49,690 nt of DNA from DASQHW01 sp038209365 (GTDB lineage Bacteria; Actinomycetota; Acidimicrobiia; IMCC26256; PALSA-610): NCBI GenBank assembly GCA_038209365.1, contig JBBQXS010000036.1, positions 1 through 49,690 of the forward strand, given 5' to 3'. Position numbers and translations under genes: made by a program. This document shows positions 40,609 to 47,110 of the stretch, piece after piece. Position 1 is the first letter of the stretch; each line of letters opens with the position of its first letter. The notes under the pieces were generated by a model, which saw nothing but the letters and a program-made list of their open reading frames with translations, was not told the origin of the DNA and searched no databases.

Positions 40609-40770
40609 TTACCAGACGACCGCGACAATGCCGCCCTTCAAGGCCCGGTCGGACCACTTCCAACCGTTGGTCTTGCGGCCGGCCTTGCGGCCGATCGCCT
40701 TCGCCGTCTCGCTCTTCGGCACCTTTTTGGTCGTGTCAGGGTTCTTCGGGTCCATCTTCTTCGTCGCCAT
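40609..40770 (-). CDS. Type-A small basic peptide (A1)
   Basis: 53 residues, Lys-rich. The leader is MATKKMDPKNPDTTKK, followed by GRKAGRKTN and the C-terminal block SDRALKGGIVAVVW, a divergent form of the block shared by four more peptides upstream. The Shine-Dalgarno TAGGAGA starts with the stop codon of the upstream A2 gene; the gap is 10 nt, so coupled translation is likely. No membrane segment or signal peptide. The protein is too short for a known enzyme. Function unknown; see the cluster findings. Confidence 0.82.
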   Translation of the reverse strand: MATKKMDPKNPDTTKKVPKSETAKAIGRKAGRKTNGWKWSDRALKGGIVAVVW

Positions 40771-40780
40771 CACCCATCTC

Positions 40781-40951
40781 CTACCACTCGACCGACACAA
40801 TGCCCGTCTTCATCGCCCGATCCGAAAACCCACGGGCGTAGGAGTTGGTCTTGCGGCTGGCCTTGCGGCCGGTCACGTTCCCAGTCGCCTTCTTGTTCGG
40901 CTGCTTCTTGGTCGCATCCGGGTTCTTCGGGTCGATCTTCTTCGTCGCCAT
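40781..40951 (-). CDS. Type-A small basic peptide (A2)
   Basis: 56 residues. Leader MATKKIDPKNPDATKKQPNK, then ATGNVTGRKASRKTN and the C-terminal block SDRAMKTGIVSVEW, identical to the block in both B peptides. The ATG follows the stop of the B1 gene by 10 nt, with GGAGGTG immediately after that stop, so it should be translated by coupling. It is nearly identical to A3 over the first 28 residues. Function unknown. Confidence 0.85.
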   Translation of the reverse strand: MATKKIDPKNPDATKKQPNKKATGNVTGRKASRKTNSYARGFSDRAMKTGIVSVEW

Positions 40952-40961
40952 CACGCACCTC

Positions 40962-41174
40962 CTACCACTCGACCGACACAATGCCCGTCTTCATCGCCCG
41001 ATCCGACCACGTGTGGGCGCCGAGTCGGCGGGCGAGCTTGCGCGGGTGGAGCACGCCGCCGAGTCTGCGACCCCACCTAGAAGCGTTGGTTTTGCGTTCG
41101 GTTTCGGCGCGGCCGGGCTTGTGGTCGGCGGGTGTGGGGGTACCGGGGTTGGTGGGCTGGATTTTGTCGGTCAT
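40962..41174 (-). CDS. Type-B small basic peptide (B1)
   Basis: 70 residues. Leader MTDKIQPTNPGTPTPADHKP, unlike the A type, then a basic middle (ETERKTNASRWGRR, PRKLARR) and the conserved end SDRAMKTGIVSVEW. It is the first gene of the second module (B1-A2-A1) and has GGGAGG about 5 nt before the ATG plus a conserved leader at 41175-41272. Function unknown. Confidence 0.85.
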   Translation of the reverse strand: MTDKIQPTNPGTPTPADHKPGRAETERKTNASRWGRRLGGVLHPRKLARRLGAHTWSDRAMKTGIVSVEW

Positions 41175-41272
41175 GGGTGCCTCCCGGACGCGGTGTGTGG
41201 GGTGAGCTTGGCACGTCGGGCGCCGCGTTGTCTGCGCCCACAGCCTCAGCGAGGGCGTGTATTGGTACTCAG
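41175..41272 (-). promoter_or_regulatory. Conserved leader of peptide module B1-A2-A1
   Basis: About 98 bp highly similar to 41705-41802. Shared blocks, read 5' to 3' on the minus strand, are CTGAGTACCAATACAC (41272-41257), CAGACAACGC and TGCCAAGCTCACCCCACACA, then the Shine-Dalgarno. It probably carries the promoter and 5' UTR for the module. No certain -10/-35 pair can be assigned. Confidence 0.65.
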
Positions 41273-41328
41273 CGGTTCAGTCAAGATGGTCGAAGCCCGC
41301 GGAGATCCGGACTGACCTCTTCGCTCCG

Positions 41329-41487
41329 CTACCACTCGACCGCGACAATGCCGGTCTTCATCGCGCGATCCGAATAACCACGGACGAAGTAGTTGGTCTT
41401 GCGGCCGGTCACGTTGCCAGTCGCCTTCTTGTTCGGCTGCTTCTTGGTCGCATCCGGGTTCTTCGGGTCGACCTTCTTCGTCGCCAT
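41329..41487 (-). CDS. Type-A small basic peptide (A3)
   Basis: 52 residues, below usual gene-finder length. Leader MATKKVDPKNPDATKKQPNK, then ATGNVTGRKTNYFVRGY and the C-terminal block SDRAMKTGIVAVEW. The ATG lies 10 nt after the stop of B2, with GGAGGTG immediately after that stop. The near identity to A2 and the same order after a B gene show that the B-A pair was duplicated as a unit. Function unknown. Confidence 0.82.
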   Translation of the reverse strand: MATKKVDPKNPDATKKQPNKKATGNVTGRKTNYFVRGYSDRAMKTGIVAVEW

Positions 41488-41497
41488 CACGCACCTC

Positions 41498-41704
41498 CTA
41501 CCACTCGACCGACACGATGCCGGTCTTCATCGCCCGATCGGAATACCCGCGGAGGTAGGTGTTGGTCTTGCGGGCGAGCTTGCGCCGCCACCTGCCGCTC
41601 GCGAACTTGCGACCGGTGTTCCTGTGGTCGGTGTCAGTGCGGCCGGGCTTGTGGTCGGCGGGTGTGGGGGTGTCGGGGTTGGTGGGCTGGATTTTGTCGG
41701 TCAT
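41498..41704 (-). CDS. Type-B small basic peptide (B2)
   Basis: 68 residues. Leader MTDKIQPTNPDTPTPADHKP, middle RKFASGRWRRKLARKTN, and C-terminal SDRAMKTGIVSVEW. First gene of module B2-A3, with GGGAGG before the ATG and a conserved leader at 41705-41802. It is 105 nt downstream of the zinc-ribbon gene. The only long stretch shared with the A peptides is the C-terminal block, so that block is probably the functional or recognised part. Function unknown. Confidence 0.85.
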   Translation of the reverse strand: MTDKIQPTNPDTPTPADHKPGRTDTDHRNTGRKFASGRWRRKLARKTNTYLRGYSDRAMKTGIVSVEW

Positions 41705-41802
41705 GGGAGCCTCCCGAACGCGGTGTGTGGGGTGAGCTTGGCATGTCGAGGGCGGCGTTGTCTGGGCCGCGCGCCTCGTTGGGGGTGTGTATTGGTACTC
41801 AG
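41705..41802 (-). promoter_or_regulatory. Conserved leader of peptide module B2-A3
   Basis: Counterpart of 41175-41272, with the block CTGAGTACCAATACAC at 41802-41787. It lies between the zinc-ribbon stop (41810) and the B2 start, so the peptide genes may have their own promoter in addition to read-through from upstream. Confidence 0.65.
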
Positions 41803-41809
41803 TGGTGCG

Positions 41810-42016
41810 CTAATCGAGGTCGGGAAGTTCGATGGGGTTGGGGCGGGGGTGGCAGGTGCCGCAGTAGAGGGCGTCTTCGACCACGAGGGCTTTGGTGTTG
41901 GGGTGTTGGTAAAGCTGGAGGATGTAGGGCCGGGTGCTGAGGTGGTTTTCGCAGATCCCGCGGCCGCAGAACCGGCAGGTCCCGATCGCGGTTTTTCGGC
42001 AGTGCCAGCAGTCCAT
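41810..42016 (-). CDS. Small Cys-rich zinc-ribbon protein
   Basis: 68 residues with three CxxC-type pairs: MDCWHCRKTAIGTC, FCGRGICENH and LYCGTCHPRP. The spacing suggests two zinc sites (FYVE/B-box-like treble clef). The middle LQLYQHPNTKALVVEDALY segment resembles a recalled actinobacterial family that often accompanies cNMP-binding M50 proteins. It starts 20 nt after the protease gene, so it is almost certainly co-expressed. It may be an adaptor for the protease or for the peptides; that is inference. Confidence 0.85.
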   Translation of the reverse strand: MDCWHCRKTAIGTCRFCGRGICENHLSTRPYILQLYQHPNTKALVVEDALYCGTCHPRPNPIELPDLD

Positions 42017-42036
42017 CGCGCGTCTTTCGTCGTCGG

Positions 42037-44199
42037 TTAGTGGTCGAAGTGATGGTCGCTTGGCGGTGGGGCCTTGGGTCTTCGGTGATGAAAGCTGTCC
42101 GCGAGGAGGTGGTGGAAGCCCGCGCGTGAGAGGCAGAAGAGCCGGGCGGGAGTGCGGGTTTGCACGGTGGCGTTGCGGGGCGCGCCGGTAAGGAGCGCGG
42201 TTTCGCCGAAGTGATCACCCGGTCCGAGCGTGGCGATGTGGGTGTCGTGTTGGGTCACGTCGAGTTGGCCGCTACCGATCGCGTAGAAGGTGTCGCCGGG
42301 TTCGCCTTGACGGATGATGATGTCGCCGGGAGCGGTCTGTTGCCAGTGGCCGTGGGCACGCAGGGCTTGGAGGTTGGCGCGGCCGAGGTGCGCGAACGGT
42401 CCGAGTTCGGCGAGTTCGCCGAGTTCCTGGAGCGTCGCGGGTAGGTCGGTGACCGTGGCGTGATCGGCGAGGAGCCGCTGGAACGTGCTCTTGTCGAACA
42501 CGAACACCTCGCCGCTGGTGACGGCACGCACGGTCGCGTTTCGTGGCGCGTTGGTGAGGAGACCCCGTTCCCCGAATCCTTGCCCGGGTCCGAGGGTGTG
42601 GAGTTGCCGTTCGGTGTGGGTGTCGGGATCATGTTCGATTACGGTGAAGGTGCCGGCGCGGATGAGGTAGTAGGCGTCAGCACGTTCGCCTTGCCGCACC
42701 ACGGTGTGGCCCGGGTTGACGTGGCGGCGTTGGGTACGTCCGGCGAGGTCGTTGAGCACACTGAGCGGCAGGTCACTGAACGTCCCGGAGTCGCGCAGCA
42801 GCGTGGCCGCTTCGATCCGCCACCGGCGCTGAAGTCGGAACCATACGAGCCGTTGCCGGCGGGCGACGGCCCGCACGAGGGTGCGGATGGCTCTGATCGT
42901 GGCGCGCACCAGCGGCCCGGTGACGAACACGATGAGCACGATCAGCAGGACCCGAGTGCCCGGGCCGTGGTCCCACATGCTCATCATGAAGTTGCCGAAG
43001 ATGCGGCGCCAGAAGAAGAACGACACGACCAGGCTCGCGACGCTGAACACGACCCCGGCGATGCCGTAGAGGGTGAGACCGACTTCGTGTCCGGCGAGCC
43101 GTTGGCGGCGGCGGAGCTTGGCCCACAGTTCGTACCGGACAAACGACAGCGACCGGGGCCGCAGGTCGGGGATTCGTAGCCAATCGACGAGGATCCAGTA
43201 GCCATCGAGTTCGAGGAGCGGCACCAGGTTCAAGAACATCGTGAAGTAGCTGAGAACCAAGAACCGGTAGAACACGTCCCCGCCGCCAATGCCGGGTGCG
43301 GTCCATAAGACGATCGCGAACGCGCCCGCCACGATCGATTCGCTGTAGACGCCCGCGAACGCCTGTCGGATGCGTTGACCGCGTTCGAGCATCAGCCCGT
43401 CCGAGGAGTCCACGAAAAACGACGGTGCGCCGAAATAGATCCGGAATCCTGCGCTGCGGATGCGCCGCCCATAATGCACGGTCACGAGTGCATGACCGAG
43501 TTCGTGTAAAAAGATGATCCCGGCGTTCAGGGCCATCAACAAGAAGAACGCACCCAGTGACGGTGATGGCGCGAACTCGAAGTTCCCGGACCGTTCCACC
43601 ACCACGAACGCCACCACTCCCACCAGCGCGACGACCGCGCAGACCACCTGCACCGGGCGGACGAAGAACACACGGAACAGCCACCGGTACAAGAACCGCA
43701 CCAGCCGTTCCGCCGCGGTCGTGTCGATCGACAACGTCCGCACAAACTCACCCGCCTTCGCACGCACCCGTGAGATCGGATGCAACGCCCGGCCGACCGC
43801 GGCGTCCACATCGACGAACCGATCAGTGAAGAAATTCCCCTCCTCCAACGCCCGAACCAACTCCACCACCGCTGTCGCATCGAGATCACCGGAATCGTCC
43901 AGATGACCGACCACCAACTCGGCCACCGTGGCGGTGCCGTCCATCGCCCGCACCAGCGGCGTCTCAACGGGAATGAGCCGATAGAACACTAAGTCGTTGC
44001 GGTTCGCGGCGACCGCATAATCGCGGCCGCCCGCCATCGCGAACTCCTTGATCTCCACCTCGGAATGCAGACGCGGACACGCCCGCCACACATCGACGCG
44101 GTTCCCGAGCGCGGCCCAGATATCCCCACAGTCATTCGACCGCGCCCGGTCACCCGCAAGCGACTGATCCACGGCCCGCCACACATCCCGTTGTCCCAT
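42037..44199 (-). CDS. M50-type intramembrane metalloprotease with PqqD-like region and two cNMP-binding domains
   Basis: 720 residues. About 40-115 is a PqqD-like region (FYRLIPVETPLVRAMDGTAT, AELVVGHLDD) as in 'putative peptide zinc metalloproteases' of peptide-maturation loci. Several membrane helices follow, with zinc motif HELGH at 232-236 and the second-site LLELDGYWILVDWL (Asp332). Two tandem cyclic-nucleotide-binding domains end the protein; their cassettes FGERGLLTNAPRNATV (about 540) and FGETALLTGAPRNATV (about 662) keep the Glu and Arg contacts. I chose the start at 44199 (MGQRDVW); the frame is open to 44259 and no strong ribosome-binding site is seen. It probably cleaves or exports the downstream peptides under cAMP/cGMP control. 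Confidence 0.9.
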   Translation of the reverse strand: MGQRDVWRAVDQSLAGDRARSNDCGDIWAALGNRVDVWRACPRLHSEVEIKEFAMAGGRDYAVAANRNDLVFYRLIPVETPLVRAMDGTATVAELVVGHLDDSGDLDATAVVELVRALEEGNFFTDRFVDVDAAVGRALHPISRVRAKAGEFVRTLSIDTTAAERLVRFLYRWLFRVFFVRPVQVVCAVVALVGVVAFVVVERSGNFEFAPSPSLGAFFLLMALNAGIIFLHELGHALVTVHYGRRIRSAGFRIYFGAPSFFVDSSDGLMLERGQRIRQAFAGVYSESIVAGAFAIVLWTAPGIGGGDVFYRFLVLSYFTMFLNLVPLLELDGYWILVDWLRIPDLRPRSLSFVRYELWAKLRRRQRLAGHEVGLTLYGIAGVVFSVASLVVSFFFWRRIFGNFMMSMWDHGPGTRVLLIVLIVFVTGPLVRATIRAIRTLVRAVARRQRLVWFRLQRRWRIEAATLLRDSGTFSDLPLSVLNDLAGRTQRRHVNPGHTVVRQGERADAYYLIRAGTFTVIEHDPDTHTERQLHTLGPGQGFGERGLLTNAPRNATVRAVTSGEVFVFDKSTFQRLLADHATVTDLPATLQELGELAELGPFAHLGRANLQALRAHGHWQQTAPGDIIIRQGEPGDTFYAIGSGQLDVTQHDTHIATLGPGDHFGETALLTGAPRNATVQTRTPARLFCLSRAGFHHLLADSFHHRRPKAPPPSDHHFDH

Positions 44200-44300
44200 C
44201 AGCCGCAAACCTAGAGCGACTCGACTGAAACGTCCCAGACCAACTGCGCGGTGATGCACCGATGTAGCTTGCCGACAACCGTGCGACGCATGGAGCCGTC

Positions 44301-44561
44301 GTGCCCCCGAAGAAGACCATCAAGAAGCAATCGACAGCGATGAAGAAAGACGGCAACCAAGAAGGCTACGAAGAAGTGGCCACAGAAGACGATGACCACC
44401 GCGTACAAGCGAGCCCTCTTTGCCGGTCGGAACGAAAGCGCGACAGTGAGCGCATACCTCGCGGCCCTCCTCACGCCGAAGCGACGTGGCCGGAAGTGTC
44501 AGCGGCAACGCTACGAACACGCCTGAACGCCAGCGGGCGCATGGTCCTGGTCAGACGGTAG
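44301..44561 (+). pseudogene. Doubly frameshifted copy of the 19152-type Lys/Ala-rich protein
   Basis: The reading begins in one frame (MPPKKTIKKQSTAMKK), then the recognisable sequence moves to the next frame near 44347 (TATKKATKKWPQKTMTTAYK, RALFAGRNESATV, LLTPKRRGRK). It returns to the first frame near 44496 (VSAATLRTRLNAS) and stops at 44561. Put together it aligns by eye with the intact gene at 19152-19598 (MTTTHKAALARGRE, VPKKRGRRVSPVALRKRL). One base is extra near 44347 and one is missing near 44496. The C-terminal block is lost where the tRNA-like fragment starts. Either a decayed paralogue or two sequencing errors. Confidence 0.7.
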
Positions 44562-44583
44562 GCGTTGAGGGTCTCGAACCCCC
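44557..44583 (-). other. tRNA 3'-end-like fragment (T-arm plus acceptor strand)
   Basis: On the minus strand GGGGGTTCGAGACCCTC (44583-44567) folds as a 5-bp T stem with the invariant TTCGA loop, followed by a 7-nt acceptor-like strand and ACC. No matching 5' acceptor, D arm or anticodon arm lies upstream, so it is not a complete tRNA. It may be an attachment-site remnant. The following 44584-44858 holds nothing else I can identify. Confidence 0.35.
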
Positions 44584-44858
44584 GGTCCGCGGCTGAATGA
44601 CGCGGGCTAGGGCTCGGGATGCGCGGGTGGGCGGAGCAGCTCGTTGCCAGTGCCCGCGCTGAGGGCGCCCCCCAATCCAACTCAAACGCAACCGTGCCGT
44701 CTCGCGGTCGTCCGGAAGGCAGCGCGCCGACTCAATGCAACAGTGCCGGCGCCGCTTCGATAATTCGAGCCGCTACCGAACCACTCATTTTCGAAGGGCG
44801 TCCTACGGAAGCTTGACGGCGCTCACCGGCACCGTCAGAAAGGCTTCCTGCCGAGCGA

Positions 44859-45335
44859 TCAACGCACTGTGAAGGTCACGTGCATTCCAAGAGCGAAGTG
44901 AACGTTGCCTGTGTCCGGCTCGATTCCGAAACCGTTCGTCAGGGGCGTACCCGTCTTGTTGTCGATGAGGTTGCAGAAAGCCACGTAGGTTCCCGCGGTC
45001 ATTTCGAATCTCTCGCTCTTGCGCGAGCTTGCCGCGACACTATCGATCACGCCGACCTCTTCGGGCCCTCGAAGCTTACTTTCGTCGACCGAACCATCCG
45101 CGTTCGTCGCAAGAGTGTCGTCGCTCGCTGCTCGCACGATCACAAGTTCGTGCATTTCTCGACCGACGTTGTTTGCGACAAGCAAGACCTTGCCGGCGTG
45201 CACGGCGTTCGTCGGCGGAGTAATCGTAAACTCGCTGAGCACGAACGTGTTCGGCGTCGAACTCTTCTTGCTACTGCCGCAACCGGCAAGGAGGAGGGCA
45301 GCTCCGATAAAGCTCAGGGCGATGAGTCGTTTCAT
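44859..45335 (-). CDS. Lipoprotein with cupredoxin-like domain
   Basis: 158 residues. The signal peptide MKRLIALSFIGAALL ends in lipobox LLAGC (Cys19). The domain FVLSEFTITPPTNAVHAGKV, VANNVGREMHELVIV and GTYVAFCNLI, VHFALGMHVTF resembles secreted plastocyanin/cupredoxin-like proteins; the Cys, His and Met near the end could be metal ligands, but the CxxxH spacing is not canonical. In-frame ATGs upstream (to 45362) are possible starts but give a longer, less typical signal. It is divergent from the membrane protein gene at 45482. Confidence 0.82.
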   Translation of the reverse strand: MKRLIALSFIGAALLLAGCGSSKKSSTPNTFVLSEFTITPPTNAVHAGKVLLVANNVGREMHELVIVRAASDDTLATNADGSVDESKLRGPEEVGVIDSVAASSRKSERFEMTAGTYVAFCNLIDNKTGTPLTNGFGIEPDTGNVHFALGMHVTFTVR

Positions 45336-45481
45336 CGCGCAGGCTCGTTTCATTGATCGCAACGCTAACGCTCACAACGCGACCCGTGATGTCGGCTGGC
45401 GCCCACCCGCAGCTTGCTCGTCGAAGTACACCTCGACAACACAACTGGCTTGACGGCGCCTGAAGACATCAATCTGGGGGG

Positions 45482-47068
45482 GTGCAATCGGCCGCGAAAT
45501 TTGGGCGTATGGACGCTCTCGCCGTCATGGGATTGTTTGTGGCTGCGTTCTTCGCGCGTCGCAACATGCTCGTTCATGACGGCCTGTTTCCAGATGATGG
45601 TTGGCAGGCGTTCGGCGCCGCGAAGGGATCGCTGAGCAACCTCCTCACAGTGGGTTTCTCTGCCCCGGGTTTCACCGGTGCGTTGATGGTGTGGTATCGG
45701 CTGGTCGGCGCGCCGGAACGGATGGTAGATCTCGCGTTTGCGGCCGGCGTCCTGACTCCGGCCGTGTTGTACGTCGCGCTCCGCCGCTTTGGGTATATCT
45801 GGTCGATCAGTTTGCTCCTTGGCGCGGCCCTCGCGTCCGAGAAGCTGAATATCGTGTACTCCGGGCGCGTGAAGCCGTACGTGATCGACGCGCTCATCGT
45901 CCTCGGAATCACCGCATTGGTTCCGCGCCTCGTCCGTGTACATTTCACCTGGCGCGTGGCCGCACTCTGGATTTTCGGGTCGTTCGCGGTCGGGTCCTTC
46001 AGCCCGTTCGCGCTCGTCGCTGCGGGGGTCGCCGGCATGATCGTGTTGCTGCGACCGGCCGGCGATCGTGTGATGCGGGCGGTCGCCGTCGCGGGACAGG
46101 GTGCCCTCTCCGTCGCGCTGACCCTTGGCGTACGCCGGGCGTACCATCCAAAGGCCCTCGAATCCTGGTGGAAGAGCAACTTCGACGGCTTCGTCGGCTT
46201 CGACGCACAACCGCTCCGGCTCGTCTCGGACATTGCAACCCATTTGCGCAGGGTCGCCGTGGTCTTCTCCGGCGGCCCGTCTTGGTGGGTCACGCTGACA
46301 CTTGTTGCGGTGCTCGTCGCCCTGGCCGTCGATGCGCTCGTTCGACGCCGTTCTTCGCGTGCGCTGCGGGCCCAGTACCTCCTGCTCCTCCTGCTGGCGG
46401 CCGTCGCCGCCAGCGTGGCTAACGCGCTGCCGTTGGGGCCCACCTCGGTCGGAATGCGACTCTCGTTGTGGCTCGTCCCCATCTTCGCAATCGGAGCGGC
46501 GAGCGCACTGGACCATCTACGGACGAGGTTCACAACCCATCAGGTGACACGGATTGCCTTCGATGTGGTCGCCGTCGTATCCGCGGCGCTCCTCATCGTG
46601 AGCGCATCCAACGTGAGACCGGCCTCTCAGTTCGTCCCATCCAGCTCGGCAGTGCGATACATCGAACGCACGCTGACGGACAATGACGTGGTATTCGTCC
46701 AGCACACCGAAATCATGTATTCATACGCCACTGCCTCTTACGTTCGCGTCGTCGTCCGGCCGACACAGAAGATCGTTGCATTCGAACCTGACTTTCACGA
46801 CAGTCGATTCCATTACCTCACCTTCGGTGGCAAGCTCGGGGACATGCTGCTGCTCGCGAGCGCATCCGACGTCGACCGCAAGAACTACGTCGCGCGCGTG
46901 ATCAGCGCCGCGGATCGGGTCTTCCTTTACCTGCAAGCCTTCCCTGAGCCCCCACGTCGCGGCCCGCTCGCGTTCGCCCGCGTGCTAGGCAGGTTGGGCT
47001 TCACGCAGGAGAAGGACACCCGTTTCGGCAATGCGCGCGTGATCGTCTGGAGACGCTCGACGCCTTGA
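45482..47068 (+). CDS. Polytopic membrane protein, GT-C-like glycosyltransferase
   Basis: 528 residues with 9-11 hydrophobic helices. The first extracytoplasmic loop carries GLFPDDGWQAFGA; the Asp38-Asp39 pair is where GT-C enzymes that use polyprenyl-phosphate sugars have their catalytic acid. A long C-terminal soluble domain (about 370-528) follows the last helix, including YSYATASYVRVV. The family cannot be named precisely; a sugar transfer onto a lipid or protein is likely. The GTG at 45482 follows a G-run; an ATG at 45509 is an alternative start. It is convergent with the large secreted gene. Confidence 0.8.
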   Translation: MQSAAKFGRMDALAVMGLFVAAFFARRNMLVHDGLFPDDGWQAFGAAKGSLSNLLTVGFSAPGFTGALMVWYRLVGAPERMVDLAFAAGVLTPAVLYVALRRFGYIWSISLLLGAALASEKLNIVYSGRVKPYVIDALIVLGITALVPRLVRVHFTWRVAALWIFGSFAVGSFSPFALVAAGVAGMIVLLRPAGDRVMRAVAVAGQGALSVALTLGVRRAYHPKALESWWKSNFDGFVGFDAQPLRLVSDIATHLRRVAVVFSGGPSWWVTLTLVAVLVALAVDALVRRRSSRALRAQYLLLLLLAAVAASVANALPLGPTSVGMRLSLWLVPIFAIGAASALDHLRTRFTTHQVTRIAFDVVAVVSAALLIVSASNVRPASQFVPSSSAVRYIERTLTDNDVVFVQHTEIMYSYATASYVRVVVRPTQKIVAFEPDFHDSRFHYLTFGGKLGDMLLLASASDVDRKNYVARVISAADRVFLYLQAFPEPPRRGPLAFARVLGRLGFTQEKDTRFGNARVIVWRRSTP

Positions 47069-47080
47069 GCCCTTGGGCTC
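47067..47080. terminator. Short hairpin after the membrane protein gene
   Basis: GAGCCC pairs with GGGCTC over a 2-nt gap (or 5 bp with a 4-nt loop), followed by GTTTGG on the plus strand. It overlaps the stop codon of the 45482 gene and precedes the convergent stop at 47111. Confidence 0.45.
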
Positions 47081-47110
47081 GTTTGGTGACAGGTCTGGGT
47101 AACGCAACAT

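Noticed and set aside
40609..41704. CRISPR array or simple tandem repeat
   Set aside because: The repeat units are whole coding modules with open frames and ribosome-binding sites, not short direct repeats with spacers.
44551..44660. Possible complete tRNA gene on the minus strand
   Set aside because: Only the T arm and 3' acceptor strand can be drawn; no pairing 5' acceptor, D arm or anticodon arm is present, so it is reported only as a fragment.
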